Source: Devosia sp. 2618
GTDB taxonomy: Bacteria > Pseudomonadota > Alphaproteobacteria > Rhizobiales > Devosiaceae
Assembly (NCBI RefSeq): GCF_040546815.1
Contig: NZ_JBEPOO010000001.1
Coordinates: 992,001-1,056,000, forward strand
Direction: 5' to 3'
DNA length: 64,000 nucleotides
Part shown: one piece after another, positions 55,967-64,000 of the stretch
How positions within the stretch are numbered: position 1 is the stretch's first letter
Layout: each line of letters begins with the position of its first letter
Program-made: the position numbers and the translations under genes
Notes under the pieces: generated by a model
Databases searched by the model: none
What the model was told of the DNA's origin: nothing
The model's input: only the letters and a program-made list of their open reading frames with translations

Positions 55967-56596
55967 ATGCGCGACATGATGCAACTCGTCCCTATGGTCG
56001 TCGAACAATCCTCACGCGGGGAACGCTCGTTCGACATCTACTCGCGGCTGCTGCGCGAGCGGATCATCTTCATCAATGGCGAGATCGAGGAGGGCATGTC
56101 GTCGCTGGTCTGCGCCCAGCTGCTGTTCCTTGAGTCGGAGAATCCGAAAAAGGAGATAAGCCTTTATATCAACTCACCCGGCGGCGTCGTGACAGCGGCG
56201 CTGGCCATGTATGACACGATGCAGTTCATCCGCTCGCCGGTGGGCACTCTATGCATGGGCATGGCGATGTCGGCGGGGTCGTTCCTGCTGATGGCGGGCG
56301 AAAAGGGCAGCCGCATCTGCCTGCCCAATGCCTCGATCATGCTGCATCAGCCCAGTGGCGGCTTTCAGGGCAAGGTCACCGATATTATGCTGCATGCCGA
56401 AGAAAGCATGCGCCTCAAGCGGCGCATGAACATGCTCTACGCCAAGCACTGCGGCCGCACCTATGAAGAGGTCGAAACGGCGCTCGAGCGCGACAACTTC
56501 ATGACGCCCGAACAGGCCCGCGACTGGGGTCTGATCGATCAGGTGGTCAGCGACCGCGGCCAGTTCGAAGGGCAGGCCGCACCCAAACCGGATTAG
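55967..56596 (+). CDS. clpP: ATP-dependent Clp protease proteolytic subunit (orphan paralogue)
   Basis: 209-residue ClpP serine peptidase that forms the barrel fed by ClpX/ClpA. The catalytic triad S102 (AMSAGSF), H127 (LHQPSGG) and D176 (ERDNFM) is intact. [17 protein letters not shown] is typical. It is not followed by clpX, so this is likely a secondary paralogue, as is usual in Hyphomicrobiales. Its start has no propeptide-like long extension. It converges with the MFS gene, overlapping its stop by 4 bases. Confidence 0.94.
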   Translation: MRDMMQLVPMVVEQSSRGERSFDIYSRLLRERIIFINGEIEEGMSSLVCAQLLFLESENPKKEISLYINSPGGVVTAALAMYDTMQFIRSPVGTLCMGMAMSAGSFLLMAGEKGSRICLPNASIMLHQPSGGFQGKVTDIMLHAEESMRLKRRMNMLYAKHCGRTYEEVETALERDNFMTPEQARDWGLIDQVVSDRGQFEGQAAPKPD

Positions 56597-57846
56597 TGGC
56601 CTGGGTCCTGGGCGAGCGTTGGGTGGGCATATTGCTCGCCCACGCCAAACAGCCGGCCGCGTTCCGCGACGAGAATGCAGACCAGTGCCAGCACGCCCAT
56701 CAGGAAGTAGCCTGTCGCGGCGGGAACGGTGGTGCCGTTGAACATCTGGCCGGTATAGCCACCGATCAGCGCGCCACCAACGGTCTGGATGAAGCCGAAC
56801 ACGGCCGCCGCCGTCCCTGCGACGGCGCCCAGTGGCTCCATCGACAGCGAGTTCATATTGGATGCCGACCAGCCGAAGCAAAACATGATGACGGCGAGCA
56901 GGCACAGGAACAGCCAGAGCGGCATGAAGCCGATCAGCGCCAGGATCAACCAGATGCCGCTGAAGGCGGTAAAGACCAGCATGGCGCCATGCGACAGCCG
57001 CCGCATGCCGAAGCGGCGCACGATCTTGGAATTGGTGAAGGACGAGATGCCCATCAGGCCTGCCATGCCGGCAAAGGCGATGGGGAAGTAAACGCCCAGC
57101 CCATAGATATCGACATAGATCTGCTGACTGGAGCTGATGAAGCCAAACAGCGCGCCAAACAGGAACGTCCCGGCAAGGCCATAGGAGAAGGCGACGCGGT
57201 TGCCAAAGACCAGCGCAAAGCCATGTACTACGGCCTTAAAGCTCAGCGGACGGCGATTGGCCAGCGGCAGCGTTTCGGGCAGGCGGAAAAAGGTCCAGGC
57301 CCAGAAAGCGGCAGCCAGCAGGCCCATGAAGATGAAAATATTGTGCCAGTCGCCGACCAGCAGGATCACCTGGCCGATGCCAGGCGCAATGATCGGAATA
57401 GCCATGAACACCATGAAGACCAGCGACATGACCTCGGCCATGGCGCGGCCCTCGTACCGGTCGCGGATCACGGCGGTGGAGATGACGCGCACGCTGGCTG
57501 CGCCCATGCCCTGAACAACGCGCAGGGCAAGCAGGGCGCCAAAGCTCGGGGCGAAAATGGCGGTCAGCGCGGCAACGACATAAATACCCATGCCGAACAG
57601 CAGTGGCGCGCGGCGCCCGAAGCGGTCGGTCAGCGGTCCGAAGGCCAGCTGCGCCACGCCCATGCCGAGCATGTAGGACGAAATCACGAACTGGCGTTCG
57701 TTCTCGCTCGTCACGCCAAGCGATTCACCCATGTAGGGCAGCGCCGGCAACATGACGTCGATCGCCAGTGCATTCAGCGCCATCAAGGCAGCCATAAGGG
57801 CAATGAATTCGTGGCGGGGAAGCACCCGCGTAAAATGATCGGACAT
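56593..57846 (-). CDS. Bcr/CflA family multidrug efflux transporter
   Basis: 12-helix MFS drug:proton antiporter of 417 residues. It has [18 protein letters not shown] at helix 1, the [20 protein letters not shown] motif A and [36 protein letters not shown] motif C, all typical of Bcr/CflA. ATG at 57846 is preferred to the overlapping TTG. It is followed downstream by clpP in convergent orientation. Confidence 0.9.
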   Translation of the reverse strand: MSDHFTRVLPRHEFIALMAALMALNALAIDVMLPALPYMGESLGVTSENERQFVISSYMLGMGVAQLAFGPLTDRFGRRAPLLFGMGIYVVAALTAIFAPSFGALLALRVVQGMGAASVRVISTAVIRDRYEGRAMAEVMSLVFMVFMAIPIIAPGIGQVILLVGDWHNIFIFMGLLAAAFWAWTFFRLPETLPLANRRPLSFKAVVHGFALVFGNRVAFSYGLAGTFLFGALFGFISSSQQIYVDIYGLGVYFPIAFAGMAGLMGISSFTNSKIVRRFGMRRLSHGAMLVFTAFSGIWLILALIGFMPLWLFLCLLAVIMFCFGWSASNMNSLSMEPLGAVAGTAAAVFGFIQTVGGALIGGYTGQMFNGTTVPAATGYFLMGVLALVCILVAERGRLFGVGEQYAHPTLAQDPGH

Positions 57847-57955
57847 CAATGGGACCTGGAATTAATCGCCGCGAGAGCATGGGCGCAGGAATAATGCGCG
57901 GACCATGACCTCGCGGGTCAACATTTGCAAGACTTTATCGGCGGTAACCGATGGA

Positions 57956-59179
57956 TCAGGCGGCGGCGGTCTTGGGCGTAAAGTGTGGCGCCTTGCGCTC
58001 GTTGATCGGGATATGGACAGCTGCAGAAGCCAGGCCCAGCACGATGCTCAGATACCAGACGAGGCTATAGGAGCCGGTCACGTCATAGACGTAGCCGCCG
58101 AGCCAGACGCCGACGAACGAGCCGAGCTGATGGCTGAAGAAGGCGAGGCCATAGAACATGCCGAGATAGCGTGCGCCAAAGAACAGGCTGACCAAACCGG
58201 CCGTCAGTGGCACAGTCGACAGCCAGAGCAGACCCATCGACGCCGCAAAGGCATAGGCGGTGGTCTCGCTGACCGGGATCAAAAGGAACGCCCCGATGGC
58301 CACAGCGCGCAGCAGGTAGATCGAGGCCAGCAGCAACTGCTTGGGCAGGCGACCGCCGAGATAGCCGGCCAGCAGCGAACCAACGATATTGAACAGGCCG
58401 ATGACCGCGATGGTCCAACTGCCGACTTCAGGCGACAGGCCACACTGCACCAGATAGGCGGGCAGGTGGACGTTGATGAAGGCCAGGTGGAAACCGCAGA
58501 CGAAAAAGCCGATGACCAGCAGGCGGTAAGAGCCGTAGCCCCAGGCCTTGGATAGCGCTTCCATGAACGGCAGGTCGGCCTCGCCGGTAGTATTCTCGGT
58601 GCGGCCGCGCAGGGCATAGCTGAGCGGAATGATCAGCAACAGCGCGAAGGCCAGGTAGATCAGGGCAGACTGCCAGCCAAAGGCATTGATGAAGCCCTGG
58701 CTGATCGGGGCGAAAGCAAACTGGCCGAAGGACGACGCAGCGGTGGCAACGCCAAAAATCAGCGAGCGCTTCTCGGCCGGAACAGAGCGACCAAAGGCGG
58801 CCATCACGACCGAGAAGGAACAGATGGCAATGCCGACGCCGGTGACGATACCGGCCGTCAGGGTCATGATGCCCGCGTCTGGCGAAAACGCCATGCCGAA
58901 CACCCCGAGCGCGTAGATCGCAGCGCCGGCAGCGATAGTCCGGCCAGTGCCGACTCGGTCGGCAAACGCCCCGGCGAATGGCTGCGCGATGCCCCATGCC
59001 AGGTTCTGGATCGCCATCGCCATGGCCCAGCCCTCGCGGGTCAGGCCCAGATCGGTCGTCATCGGGAGGGTGAATAGGCCGAAGCTGGTGCGAACACCGT
59101 TACCGATGGCGGCAATGGCGCAGCCGGCGATGATCAGCACAATCAGGGGGACTGCGGGGCGAAGGGCGGTCGCGTTCAT
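57956..59179 (-). CDS. MFS transporter, monocarboxylate/oxalate-like
   Basis: 407-residue carrier with 12 helices. It belongs to the OFA/monocarboxylate-type MFS group by SFGLFTLPMTTDLGLTREGWAMAMAIQNLAWGIAQPFAGAFADRVG and GVGIAICSFSVVMAAFGRSVP. The substrate is unknown. An inverted repeat about 45-70 bases upstream may be an operator. It is separate from the Bcr-like gene by 109 bases. Confidence 0.85.
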   Translation of the reverse strand: MNATALRPAVPLIVLIIAGCAIAAIGNGVRTSFGLFTLPMTTDLGLTREGWAMAMAIQNLAWGIAQPFAGAFADRVGTGRTIAAGAAIYALGVFGMAFSPDAGIMTLTAGIVTGVGIAICSFSVVMAAFGRSVPAEKRSLIFGVATAASSFGQFAFAPISQGFINAFGWQSALIYLAFALLLIIPLSYALRGRTENTTGEADLPFMEALSKAWGYGSYRLLVIGFFVCGFHLAFINVHLPAYLVQCGLSPEVGSWTIAVIGLFNIVGSLLAGYLGGRLPKQLLLASIYLLRAVAIGAFLLIPVSETTAYAFAASMGLLWLSTVPLTAGLVSLFFGARYLGMFYGLAFFSHQLGSFVGVWLGGYVYDVTGSYSLVWYLSIVLGLASAAVHIPINERKAPHFTPKTAAA

Positions 59180-59220
59180 GAGATTTGTCCAGGTGGGACA
59201 TTCTATTTACGCCCGGCCCA

Positions 59221-59249
59221 CCATTCCGACTAGTGATATTGCGGAATGG
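59221..59249. promoter_or_regulatory. Operator-like inverted repeat before MFS gene
   Basis: CCATTCCG and CGGAATGG are perfect 8-bp arms separated by 13 bases, 42 bases upstream of the MFS start on its strand. A dimeric regulator could bind here. Confidence 0.45.
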
Positions 59250-59278
59250 CAGTATCAATTTCAGTGATGAGGCAGCAA

Positions 59279-59303
59279 AAAGCCCGGTCACTGACCGGGC
59301 TTT
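59279..59303 (-). terminator. grxD intrinsic terminator
   Basis: AAAGCCCGGTCA and TGACCGGGCTTT are perfect 12-bp arms. On the minus strand a T-run follows, 15 bases past the grxD stop. Confidence 0.9.
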
Positions 59304-59317
59304 GAAATGCGCTGAAA

Positions 59318-59653
59318 TCAGGCGGTCTGCTTGACTTCGATACCGGCGCCCTGGAGATGCGTCTGCAGCTCACCGGCCTGGAACATTTCGCGAATGATAT
59401 CGGCGCCGCCGATGAATTCACCCTTCACGTAGAGCTGGGGAATAGTTGGCCAGTTGGTGTAGGCCTTGATGCCGTCGCGCAGTTCAGCGCTGTCGAGCAC
59501 ATTGGCGCTACCATATTCAACGCCAAGATAGTTCAGAATCTGGACGACCTGACCGGAGAACCCGCACTGCGGAAAATCTGGCGACCCCTTCATGAACAGG
59601 AAGATGTCGTTGTTCTTTACCTTGTCGTCGATGAAGGCGTTGATATCGGTCAT
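59318..59653 (-). CDS. grxD: Monothiol glutaredoxin Grx4
   Basis: 111-residue CGFS-type glutaredoxin (C30-G-F-S33 in FPQCGFSGQ) that carries [2Fe-2S] clusters and works with BolA. Other marks are FMKGSPDFPQCGFS and the GGADIIREMFQAGEL ending. It is encoded 1.6 kb from bolA on the same strand, an expected partnership. A terminator follows it. Confidence 0.97.
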   Translation of the reverse strand: MTDINAFIDDKVKNNDIFLFMKGSPDFPQCGFSGQVVQILNYLGVEYGSANVLDSAELRDGIKAYTNWPTIPQLYVKGEFIGGADIIREMFQAGELQTHLQGAGIEVKQTA

Positions 59654-59747
59654 GGGAAAAACCTTTCGATGGGCGGGGTCAAGGCCCGCTTGCTGCTGCC
59701 TTTAAATAGGGTAGCAAACATGCGCTGTCGAGATGCTTGCGCCATGC

Positions 59748-60296
59748 TCACTGTGTCGTGCTGCAGTGGCTTTGTCCTGTGGCATGGACGTCGCCCGTGG
59801 CAATATCGAGCACCACTTCATTGGCAATCACGGTGCCCCATCCATTTGCAACAGCGTCTGCATATCCGGGGCAATTTTCCGCGGTCCCTTCGACGCCTCG
59901 GGCCCAATAGGTGACTGAATCATTGTCTATTGTGATCTCGTCGTCCGCCGGGACCTCGATGTAAGGCGTCACAGGATCGCCATTCGCCAGGTCGTAGATC
60001 ACCACGTCGCCATCAGGCCCGGTGGAGCGGGTGAGAACAAGATAGCGTCCGGCCAGCCCCTCATACCAAAACGCATCATCGGGGCCGCCGATGGCCAGAT
60101 CGCCGGGCTGTTGCTCAAAGATGCAGGCGATCTTGCCCTTGGCCGGCGCCCGAATGAGGAAATCGGTGCCCACTTCGTCAAGGCGTTCCTGGCCTATGAC
60201 CAGAAACTGATCGTTCTGAAAACATTGCGCCTCCTGCGCCAAGGCAGGGGTGGCGATAATACCGAGCAGGGCGGTCAGCAAAATGGTGCGCTTCAT
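59748..60296 (-). CDS. Secreted hypothetical protein
   Basis: 182-residue protein with a signal peptide (ending TPALAQ, about residue 21). The mature part is acidic, beta-rich and has four Cys (QCFQND, ACIFEQ, NCPGY and SHC near the end). I do not recognise a family. It sits between grxD and a HAD phosphatase without obvious operon coupling. A periplasmic role is inferred from the signal peptide only. Confidence 0.7.
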   Translation of the reverse strand: MKRTILLTALLGIIATPALAQEAQCFQNDQFLVIGQERLDEVGTDFLIRAPAKGKIACIFEQQPGDLAIGGPDDAFWYEGLAGRYLVLTRSTGPDGDVVIYDLANGDPVTPYIEVPADDEITIDNDSVTYWARGVEGTAENCPGYADAVANGWGTVIANEVVLDIATGDVHATGQSHCSTTQ

Positions 60297-60318
60297 AGGT
60301 GCGGTGTCTCCAGGTAAA

Positions 60319-60948
60319 TCAGGTCAGTCGTGCAGCGATCCAGGGATGATTGACGCAGTCGTCGATAGTGTCGAATTGGACTGCGTCCCAGCCGTATCGG
60401 CGCGCGCCGTCGACCACCTTGCGTGTGTCGTCGAAAAACAATGGCGGCTCGCTTTGCGGGCCGATCCGCTGCTCGATGAAATCGAAATAGGCCGGTTCGG
60501 GCTTCCGGACGCCGATACGGGCCGAGTAAAAGATATCCTCGAACAGCTCGCCAAGGCCTAAAGTTTGCCAGAGCCACAGGGCGCGCATGTGGTCCTGGTT
60601 GGTGGCAATGAACAGGCGGATGTCGTTTTTCTGTTTTAGGCGTCGGATGAGATCGAGGAGGGGAAGGTTGAGCTTGCTGTCGTGCGTCAGCCAATAGTGG
60701 GCGAACGCCATCGACGAGCCTTTGTATCCGAGCAAGGGCAGGACGCGGTCAAGTGCGGTGATCAGCGCCATCTGGCCGACGACGACCTTTTTGATGAAGA
60801 CGCCGTAGATGAATTCGGCGCGGAAGCGTTCAGGGTCGACACCAAGGTCGGCCAGCAGGTTTTCGTCCCAGCGCTGCTGCAGGTCGGGCCGCGCGTGATA
60901 GCCGTGGACCAGCACGCCATCGACGTCGAAAAAGACCGCGCGTGTCAC
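60319..60948 (-). CDS. HAD family phosphatase
   Basis: 209-residue haloacid-dehalogenase-type hydrolase. Motif I is D8-V-D10-GVL, motif II is in IATNQDH, motif III near RKPEPAYFD and motif IV FFDDTRKVVDGA. The alpha-helical cap is short. The substrate is unknown; sugar-phosphate or nucleotide phosphatases share this pattern. Its start overlaps the stop of the upstream DUF6665-like gene by 4 bases, so the two are coupled. Confidence 0.87.
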   Translation of the reverse strand: MTRAVFFDVDGVLVHGYHARPDLQQRWDENLLADLGVDPERFRAEFIYGVFIKKVVVGQMALITALDRVLPLLGYKGSSMAFAHYWLTHDSKLNLPLLDLIRRLKQKNDIRLFIATNQDHMRALWLWQTLGLGELFEDIFYSARIGVRKPEPAYFDFIEQRIGPQSEPPLFFDDTRKVVDGARRYGWDAVQFDTIDDCVNHPWIAARLT

Positions 60949-61262
60949 TTCGGCTTGGTCATTGCGCCAAGCCCGACAAGCACTTCGCCGGGAATGCTGA
61001 GTTCCTGAATCACATCGGTATGCTTGCGGAAGCCGACCAGTTCGCGTTGCACGAAATAGGCCCAGACCACATTACGGGCCTCGCCGAGCTTATCGTCACG
61101 GTCACCCGTTGCAGTCGACAGCGCGGCAATCGCGTCGATGACCTTGCGTTCGGCAGCGCCGAGCGAGGAGGCGCGCTCCGCGAGTATCTCATGCTCAATC
61201 GCCGCAGTGCCCGCCTCGGGGCGGACCATGCGGATCAGATCGAGCGACTCGCGGAGCGTCAT
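60945..61262 (-). CDS. DUF6665-like small protein
   Basis: 105-residue helical protein. The ILAERASSLGAAERKVIDAIAAL and RNVVWAYFVQRELVGFRKHTDVIQELSIPGEV regions resemble, from memory, the DUF6665 family of Hyphomicrobiales, which has no known function. It lies three bases after bolA and overlaps the HAD gene by 4 bases, forming bolA-DUF-HAD. Confidence 0.75.
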   Translation of the reverse strand: MTLRESLDLIRMVRPEAGTAAIEHEILAERASSLGAAERKVIDAIAALSTATGDRDDKLGEARNVVWAYFVQRELVGFRKHTDVIQELSIPGEVLVGLGAMTKPK

Positions 61263-61265
61263 GGA

Positions 61266-61499
61266 TCAGTCGGGCAAAACAGTCTGGAGGGCCAGGGCAT
61301 GCAAAGCGCCGCCCATATCGCCCTGCAGTGCATCGTAAACCAGCTTGTGCTGCTGCACGCGGGTCTTGCCGCGGAACTGTTCGGATTTGACCGTGGCGGC
61401 CCAATGGTCGCCATCCCCGGCCAGATCGCGGATATCGATATCCGCATCGGGGAGAGCCGTCTTGATCCGGCGTTCGATTTCGCTCGCATCCATGGGCAT
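61266..61499 (-). CDS. BolA family protein
   Basis: 77-residue BolA protein of the short type. The conserved RIKTALPDADIDIRDLAGDGDHWAATV includes the H in GDGDHW, followed by SEQFRGKTRVQQHKLVYDAL, also with a conserved His. It binds [2Fe-2S] clusters with CGFS glutaredoxins such as the grxD product nearby. ATG at 61499 or 61493 are both possible. It is followed closely by the DUF6665-like gene. Confidence 0.93.
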   Translation of the reverse strand: MPMDASEIERRIKTALPDADIDIRDLAGDGDHWAATVKSEQFRGKTRVQQHKLVYDALQGDMGGALHALALQTVLPD

Positions 61500-61593
61500 G
61501 GCTCAACTCCTTACCTGCGTCGGCGACGTGCCGACCGTTCCCCATGATATGGCATGAGGGGGTGGTGCCTTCAATACGAAGGGCGCAATCGCT

Positions 61594-62199
61594 TTAGGGC
61601 GTAGCGGGTGCCGGCGCGGTCTCGGAAGGGTCGACTTCCACGCCTACGCAGCACTCTGCGTCCGAACGGGTCGAAAAATTAGCGATGATAAAATCAACGA
61701 TTGGCCGGGCGCGTTCGGCCACATCGGTCGCGTAAATGCAGTCGAGCGCATAGCCGCGACCCGAATCGACGGTCTCGGTGTGGACGATGGTCAGGGGAAT
61801 ACCCTGCGGCGAGTCGGTCGAGGTGCCGTCGTAAAGCAGAGCCGGGCCACTCTGGTAAGCCGTGGTCGTCTTGATGCCGAGCGTGAAGCCAGGGAACTGC
61901 TGGCTCCAGCCGGAGGTGACATTTGCGTCGTTGAGATCGTCCAGCGCGCTCTGCGGCGTCCAGTTGGTATCTTCGACCGGCACGATCTCAAGAGTGCATT
62001 GTAGCGGCGCGTTGGGATTGTTCAGCGTCAGCGGTTCGCCCGCGCCGCCGGTGGCGGTCATCTCTTCTGGATAGATGACCGTATAGGGCTCATTGTTCAG
62101 AATCGAACGGGTGACGTTGACACTCTGAGCAAAGGCGGTCGCCGGCAGCAGGCTCATAGATAGGGCCGCAAGGCAGCCGATTGCCGGTCTGAGGTTCAT
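61594..62199 (-). CDS. Secreted hypothetical protein
   Basis: 201-residue exported protein (from ATG 62199; signal peptide ending ATAFAQ). The mature domain has CTLEIVPVEDTNW, a central GFTLGIKTTTAYQSGPALLYDGTS and the Cys-rich DAECCVGVEV near the Pro/Ala-rich end. The family is not recognised. It lies between bolA and purL with no clear operon link. An upstream frame extension to 62247 has no support. Confidence 0.7.
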   Translation of the reverse strand: MNLRPAIGCLAALSMSLLPATAFAQSVNVTRSILNNEPYTVIYPEEMTATGGAGEPLTLNNPNAPLQCTLEIVPVEDTNWTPQSALDDLNDANVTSGWSQQFPGFTLGIKTTTAYQSGPALLYDGTSTDSPQGIPLTIVHTETVDSGRGYALDCIYATDVAERARPIVDFIIANFSTRSDAECCVGVEVDPSETAPAPATP

Positions 62200-62277
62200 T
62201 GTAGTCTCCACAAAATGACGCCGCCCTTGGGTGCCAAAGCACTCCAAAGAGCGGCTATCATAAGCCAGATACGACTA

Positions 62278-64000
62278 TTATGCAGCCTGTTCGTCCATGA
62301 AGCGGGGGAACCAGCCTTCGTGAGCAGCCTTGAGCGCCGCAACCGAAACCGGCTTGGCCGCGCCGAGCACGAGGTCGGTGCCGCCGGTCGTGCCGATCCA
62401 GGGCGCGAAAATGCCCAGTTCCTTGGCCTCGTTCCACAGCGCCATCAGTTCCTCGCCCTGCGGGTCGAGATTGACGGTCAAAAGGTAACGGCCCTGATCT
62501 TCGCCGAAATACTGCAGGATCGGATCGTGATCGTTGATGTCGACGACAGTCGCGCCAATGCCAGACGCGATGGACATTTCGGCCAGGCCAACGCCAAGGC
62601 CACCATCGCTGAGGTCGTGGCAGGCGGTGACGATACCCGAGCGGATCAGCTTGCGCACGAAGTCGCCGGTGCGGCGCTCATGGGCCAGATCGACATGGGG
62701 TGCCGAACCATCGCGGCGACCAAACAGGTCACGCAGATAAATCGACTGGCCAAGATGGGTGCCGCGATTGCCCGGTGCGCCTACGAGGAGGATCACCTGA
62801 TCTGCAGCGGCAAAGCCGATGCGGGCCATCTGGCTCCAGTCGGGCAACAGGCCAACGCCGCCAATGGTCGGTGTCGGCAGAATGCCGCGACCGTTGGTTT
62901 CGTTGTAGAGCGACACGTTGCCCGAAACGATCGGGAAATCCAGAGCCGTGCAGGCTTCGCCGATGCCCTTGATGGCATGAACCAGCTGGCTCATGATTTC
63001 AGGACGCTCGGGATTGCCGAAGTTGAGGTTGTCGGTGGCGGCGAGGGGCTCGGCGCCGGTTGCGGTCAGGTTGCGCCACGCTTCGGCCACAGCCTGCTTG
63101 CCACCCTCATAGGGGTCGGCTTCGCAATAGCGTGGGGTGACGTCCGAGGTGAAGGCGAGGCCTTTGGTCTCGTGGCCTTCGACGCGGATCACGCCGGCGT
63201 CGCCACCGGGGCGCTGCAGGGAATTGCCCTGAATGAGCGTGTCATATTGCTCGAACACCCAGCGGCGCGAGGCGGTCTGGTGACCACCAACCAGCTTGAG
63301 CAGGGCGTCGGCCACGTCCATCTGCGGCACGTCATCGGCGGCAAGCGCTGCAGCCGGTGCGGCTGGCGTCCATGGGCGATCATATTCGGGGGCTTCGTCG
63401 CCCAGTTCCTTGATCGGCAGATTGGCGACTTCCTCGCCCTGCCACTTCACGCGGAAACGGAGGTCGTCGGTGGTGAAGCCTACAGTGGCGAAATCGAGTT
63501 CCCACTTGACGAAGACGGCGCGGGCTTCTGCTTCCTTCTCGGGATGCAGCACCATGAGCATGCGCTCCTGGCTCTCGCTCAGCATCATCTCATAGGGCGT
63601 CATCTGCGCTTCGCGCACCGGCACCTTGTCGAGGTCCAGCTCAATGCCGAGGTCGCCCTTGGCGCCCATTTCGACGGCCGAGCAGGTCAGGCCCGCTGCA
63701 CCCATGTCCTGAATGGCGATGACGGCGCCCGTAGCCATCAGCTCGAGGCACGCTTCGAGCAGTCGCTTCTCGGTGAAGGGGTCGCCAACCTGAACGGTGG
63801 GGCGCTTCTCTTCTATATCGTCACCGAATTCCGCCGATGCCATGGTCGCGCCACCAACGCCATCGCGGCCAGTCTTGGCGCCGAGATAGACGACCGGCAG
63901 GCCAACACCTTCGGCCTTGGAGTAGAAAATTTTGTCGGTGTCAGCCAGACCCGCCGCGAAAGCGTTGACCAGGATATTGCCGTTGTAGCGCTCGTCGAAT
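62278..64000 (-). CDS. purL: Phosphoribosylformylglycinamidine synthase subunit PurL, N-terminal part missing
   Basis: C-terminal 573 residues or so of the small-type PurL, which converts FGAR to FGAM with PurQ and PurS. The AIR-synthase-like ATP and substrate regions are visible: [44 protein letters not shown], and [24 protein letters not shown]. The frame stays open to the right edge. The internal ATG at 63843 is not the start. The protein ends in [10 protein letters not shown]. Confidence 0.96.
   Translation of the reverse strand, partial: FDERYNGNILVNAFAAGLADTDKIFYSKAEGVGLPVVYLGAKTGRDGVGGATMASAEFGDDIEEKRPTVQVGDPFTEKRLLEACLELMATGAVIAIQDMGAAGLTCSAVEMGAKGDLGIELDLDKVPVREAQMTPYEMMLSESQERMLMVLHPEKEAEARAVFVKWELDFATVGFTTDDLRFRVKWQGEEVANLPIKELGDEAPEYDRPWTPAAPAAALAADDVPQMDVADALLKLVGGHQTASRRWVFEQYDTLIQGNSLQRPGGDAGVIRVEGHETKGLAFTSDVTPRYCEADPYEGGKQAVAEAWRNLTATGAEPLAATDNLNFGNPERPEIMSQLVHAIKGIGEACTALDFPIVSGNVSLYNETNGRGILPTPTIGGVGLLPDWSQMARIGFAAADQVILLVGAPGNRGTHLGQSIYLRDLFGRRDGSAPHVDLAHERRTGDFVRKLIRSGIVTACHDLSDGGLGVGLAEMSIASGIGATVVDINDHDPILQYFGEDQGRYLLTVNLDPQGEELMALWNEAKELGIFAPWIGTTGGTDLVLGAAKPVSVAALKAAHEGWFPRFMDEQAA

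Noticed and set aside
56596..57894. 432-codon plus-strand frame opposite the Bcr-like transporter
   Set aside because: It is a shadow of the transporter, full of Gln/His/Asp, with no domain match.

Overview
The window is a 64 kb piece of a GC-rich chromosome from an alphaproteobacterium. The gene content and order fit the Hyphomicrobiales, and Devosia or a close relative is my best guess. The evidence is a flagellar cluster with the alphaproteobacterial accessory genes (fliL-fliM-DUF6468-like-motE), cckA directly after flhB, a GAAC-N7-GAAC SOS box before recA, TTAA-N7-TTAAC CtrA-type boxes before flagellar operons, a GguC/AraD1 protein and a BacA/SbmA transporter. No rRNA, tRNA, CRISPR array, prophage, transposase or plasmid function was recognised.

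Layout. 1-5.8 kb: the 3' part of an alpha-2-macroglobulin gene followed by penicillin-binding protein 1C, a known pairing for periplasmic defence and wall repair. 5.9-7.4 kb: a curli island on the minus strand with two curlin-repeat subunits and the chaperone CsgH between them. The two subunit genes share an upstream sequence element. 7.6-12.5 kb: an ABC-F ATPase, an M32 carboxypeptidase, a membrane methyltransferase-like protein and an alpha/beta hydrolase. 12.7-28.0 kb: flagellar genes in several operons, namely flgF-flgG-flgA-flgH (minus), fliL-fliM-DUF6468-like-motE plus a large TPR protein (plus), fliO-fliP (minus), flgB-flgC-fliE (plus) and fliQ-fliR-flhB (plus). 28.2-31.1 kb: cckA, the kinase at the top of the CtrA pathway, with a DUF2237 gene. 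31.3-33.4 kb: two sugar-acid catabolism genes. 33.6-37.5 kb: recA and alaS. 37.6-48.9 kb: two paralogous EamA transporters, a VWA protein, an aldo/keto reductase, icd, a MarR regulator with a beta-ketoacyl-ACP synthase, small TfoX-like and GFA proteins, two GNAT acetyltransferases and trmJ. 49-56.6 kb: an MFS transporter, rpsD, bacA/sbmA, ttcA, an inositol-monophosphatase-like gene, a repeat-rich spacer, an ArsR/AHSA1 pair and a clpP paralogue. 56.6-64 kb: two MFS transporters, grxD, a secreted protein, a HAD phosphatase, a DUF6665-like gene, bolA, another secreted protein and the 3' part of purL.

How the parts fit. CtrA-like boxes lie before fliL, flgB and fliQ, and the CtrA-activating kinase gene cckA follows flhB, so cell-cycle control and its flagellar targets sit together. 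GrxD and BolA, which form a known [2Fe-2S] complex, are encoded within 2.2 kb of each other. Many gene junctions carry GC-rich palindromic repeats of one or two families. One copy overlaps the apparent start of pbpC.

Most interesting signals: the conserved promoter element and strong intercistronic hairpin of the curli island, matching inverted operator-like sites flanking marR, the CtrA-box set, a perfect inverted repeat covering the ribosome binding site of an aldo/keto reductase, and a MITE-like element in the 54.6-55.3 kb spacer. I did not find a convincing new multi-gene system. Most of the window is conserved housekeeping and motility DNA.
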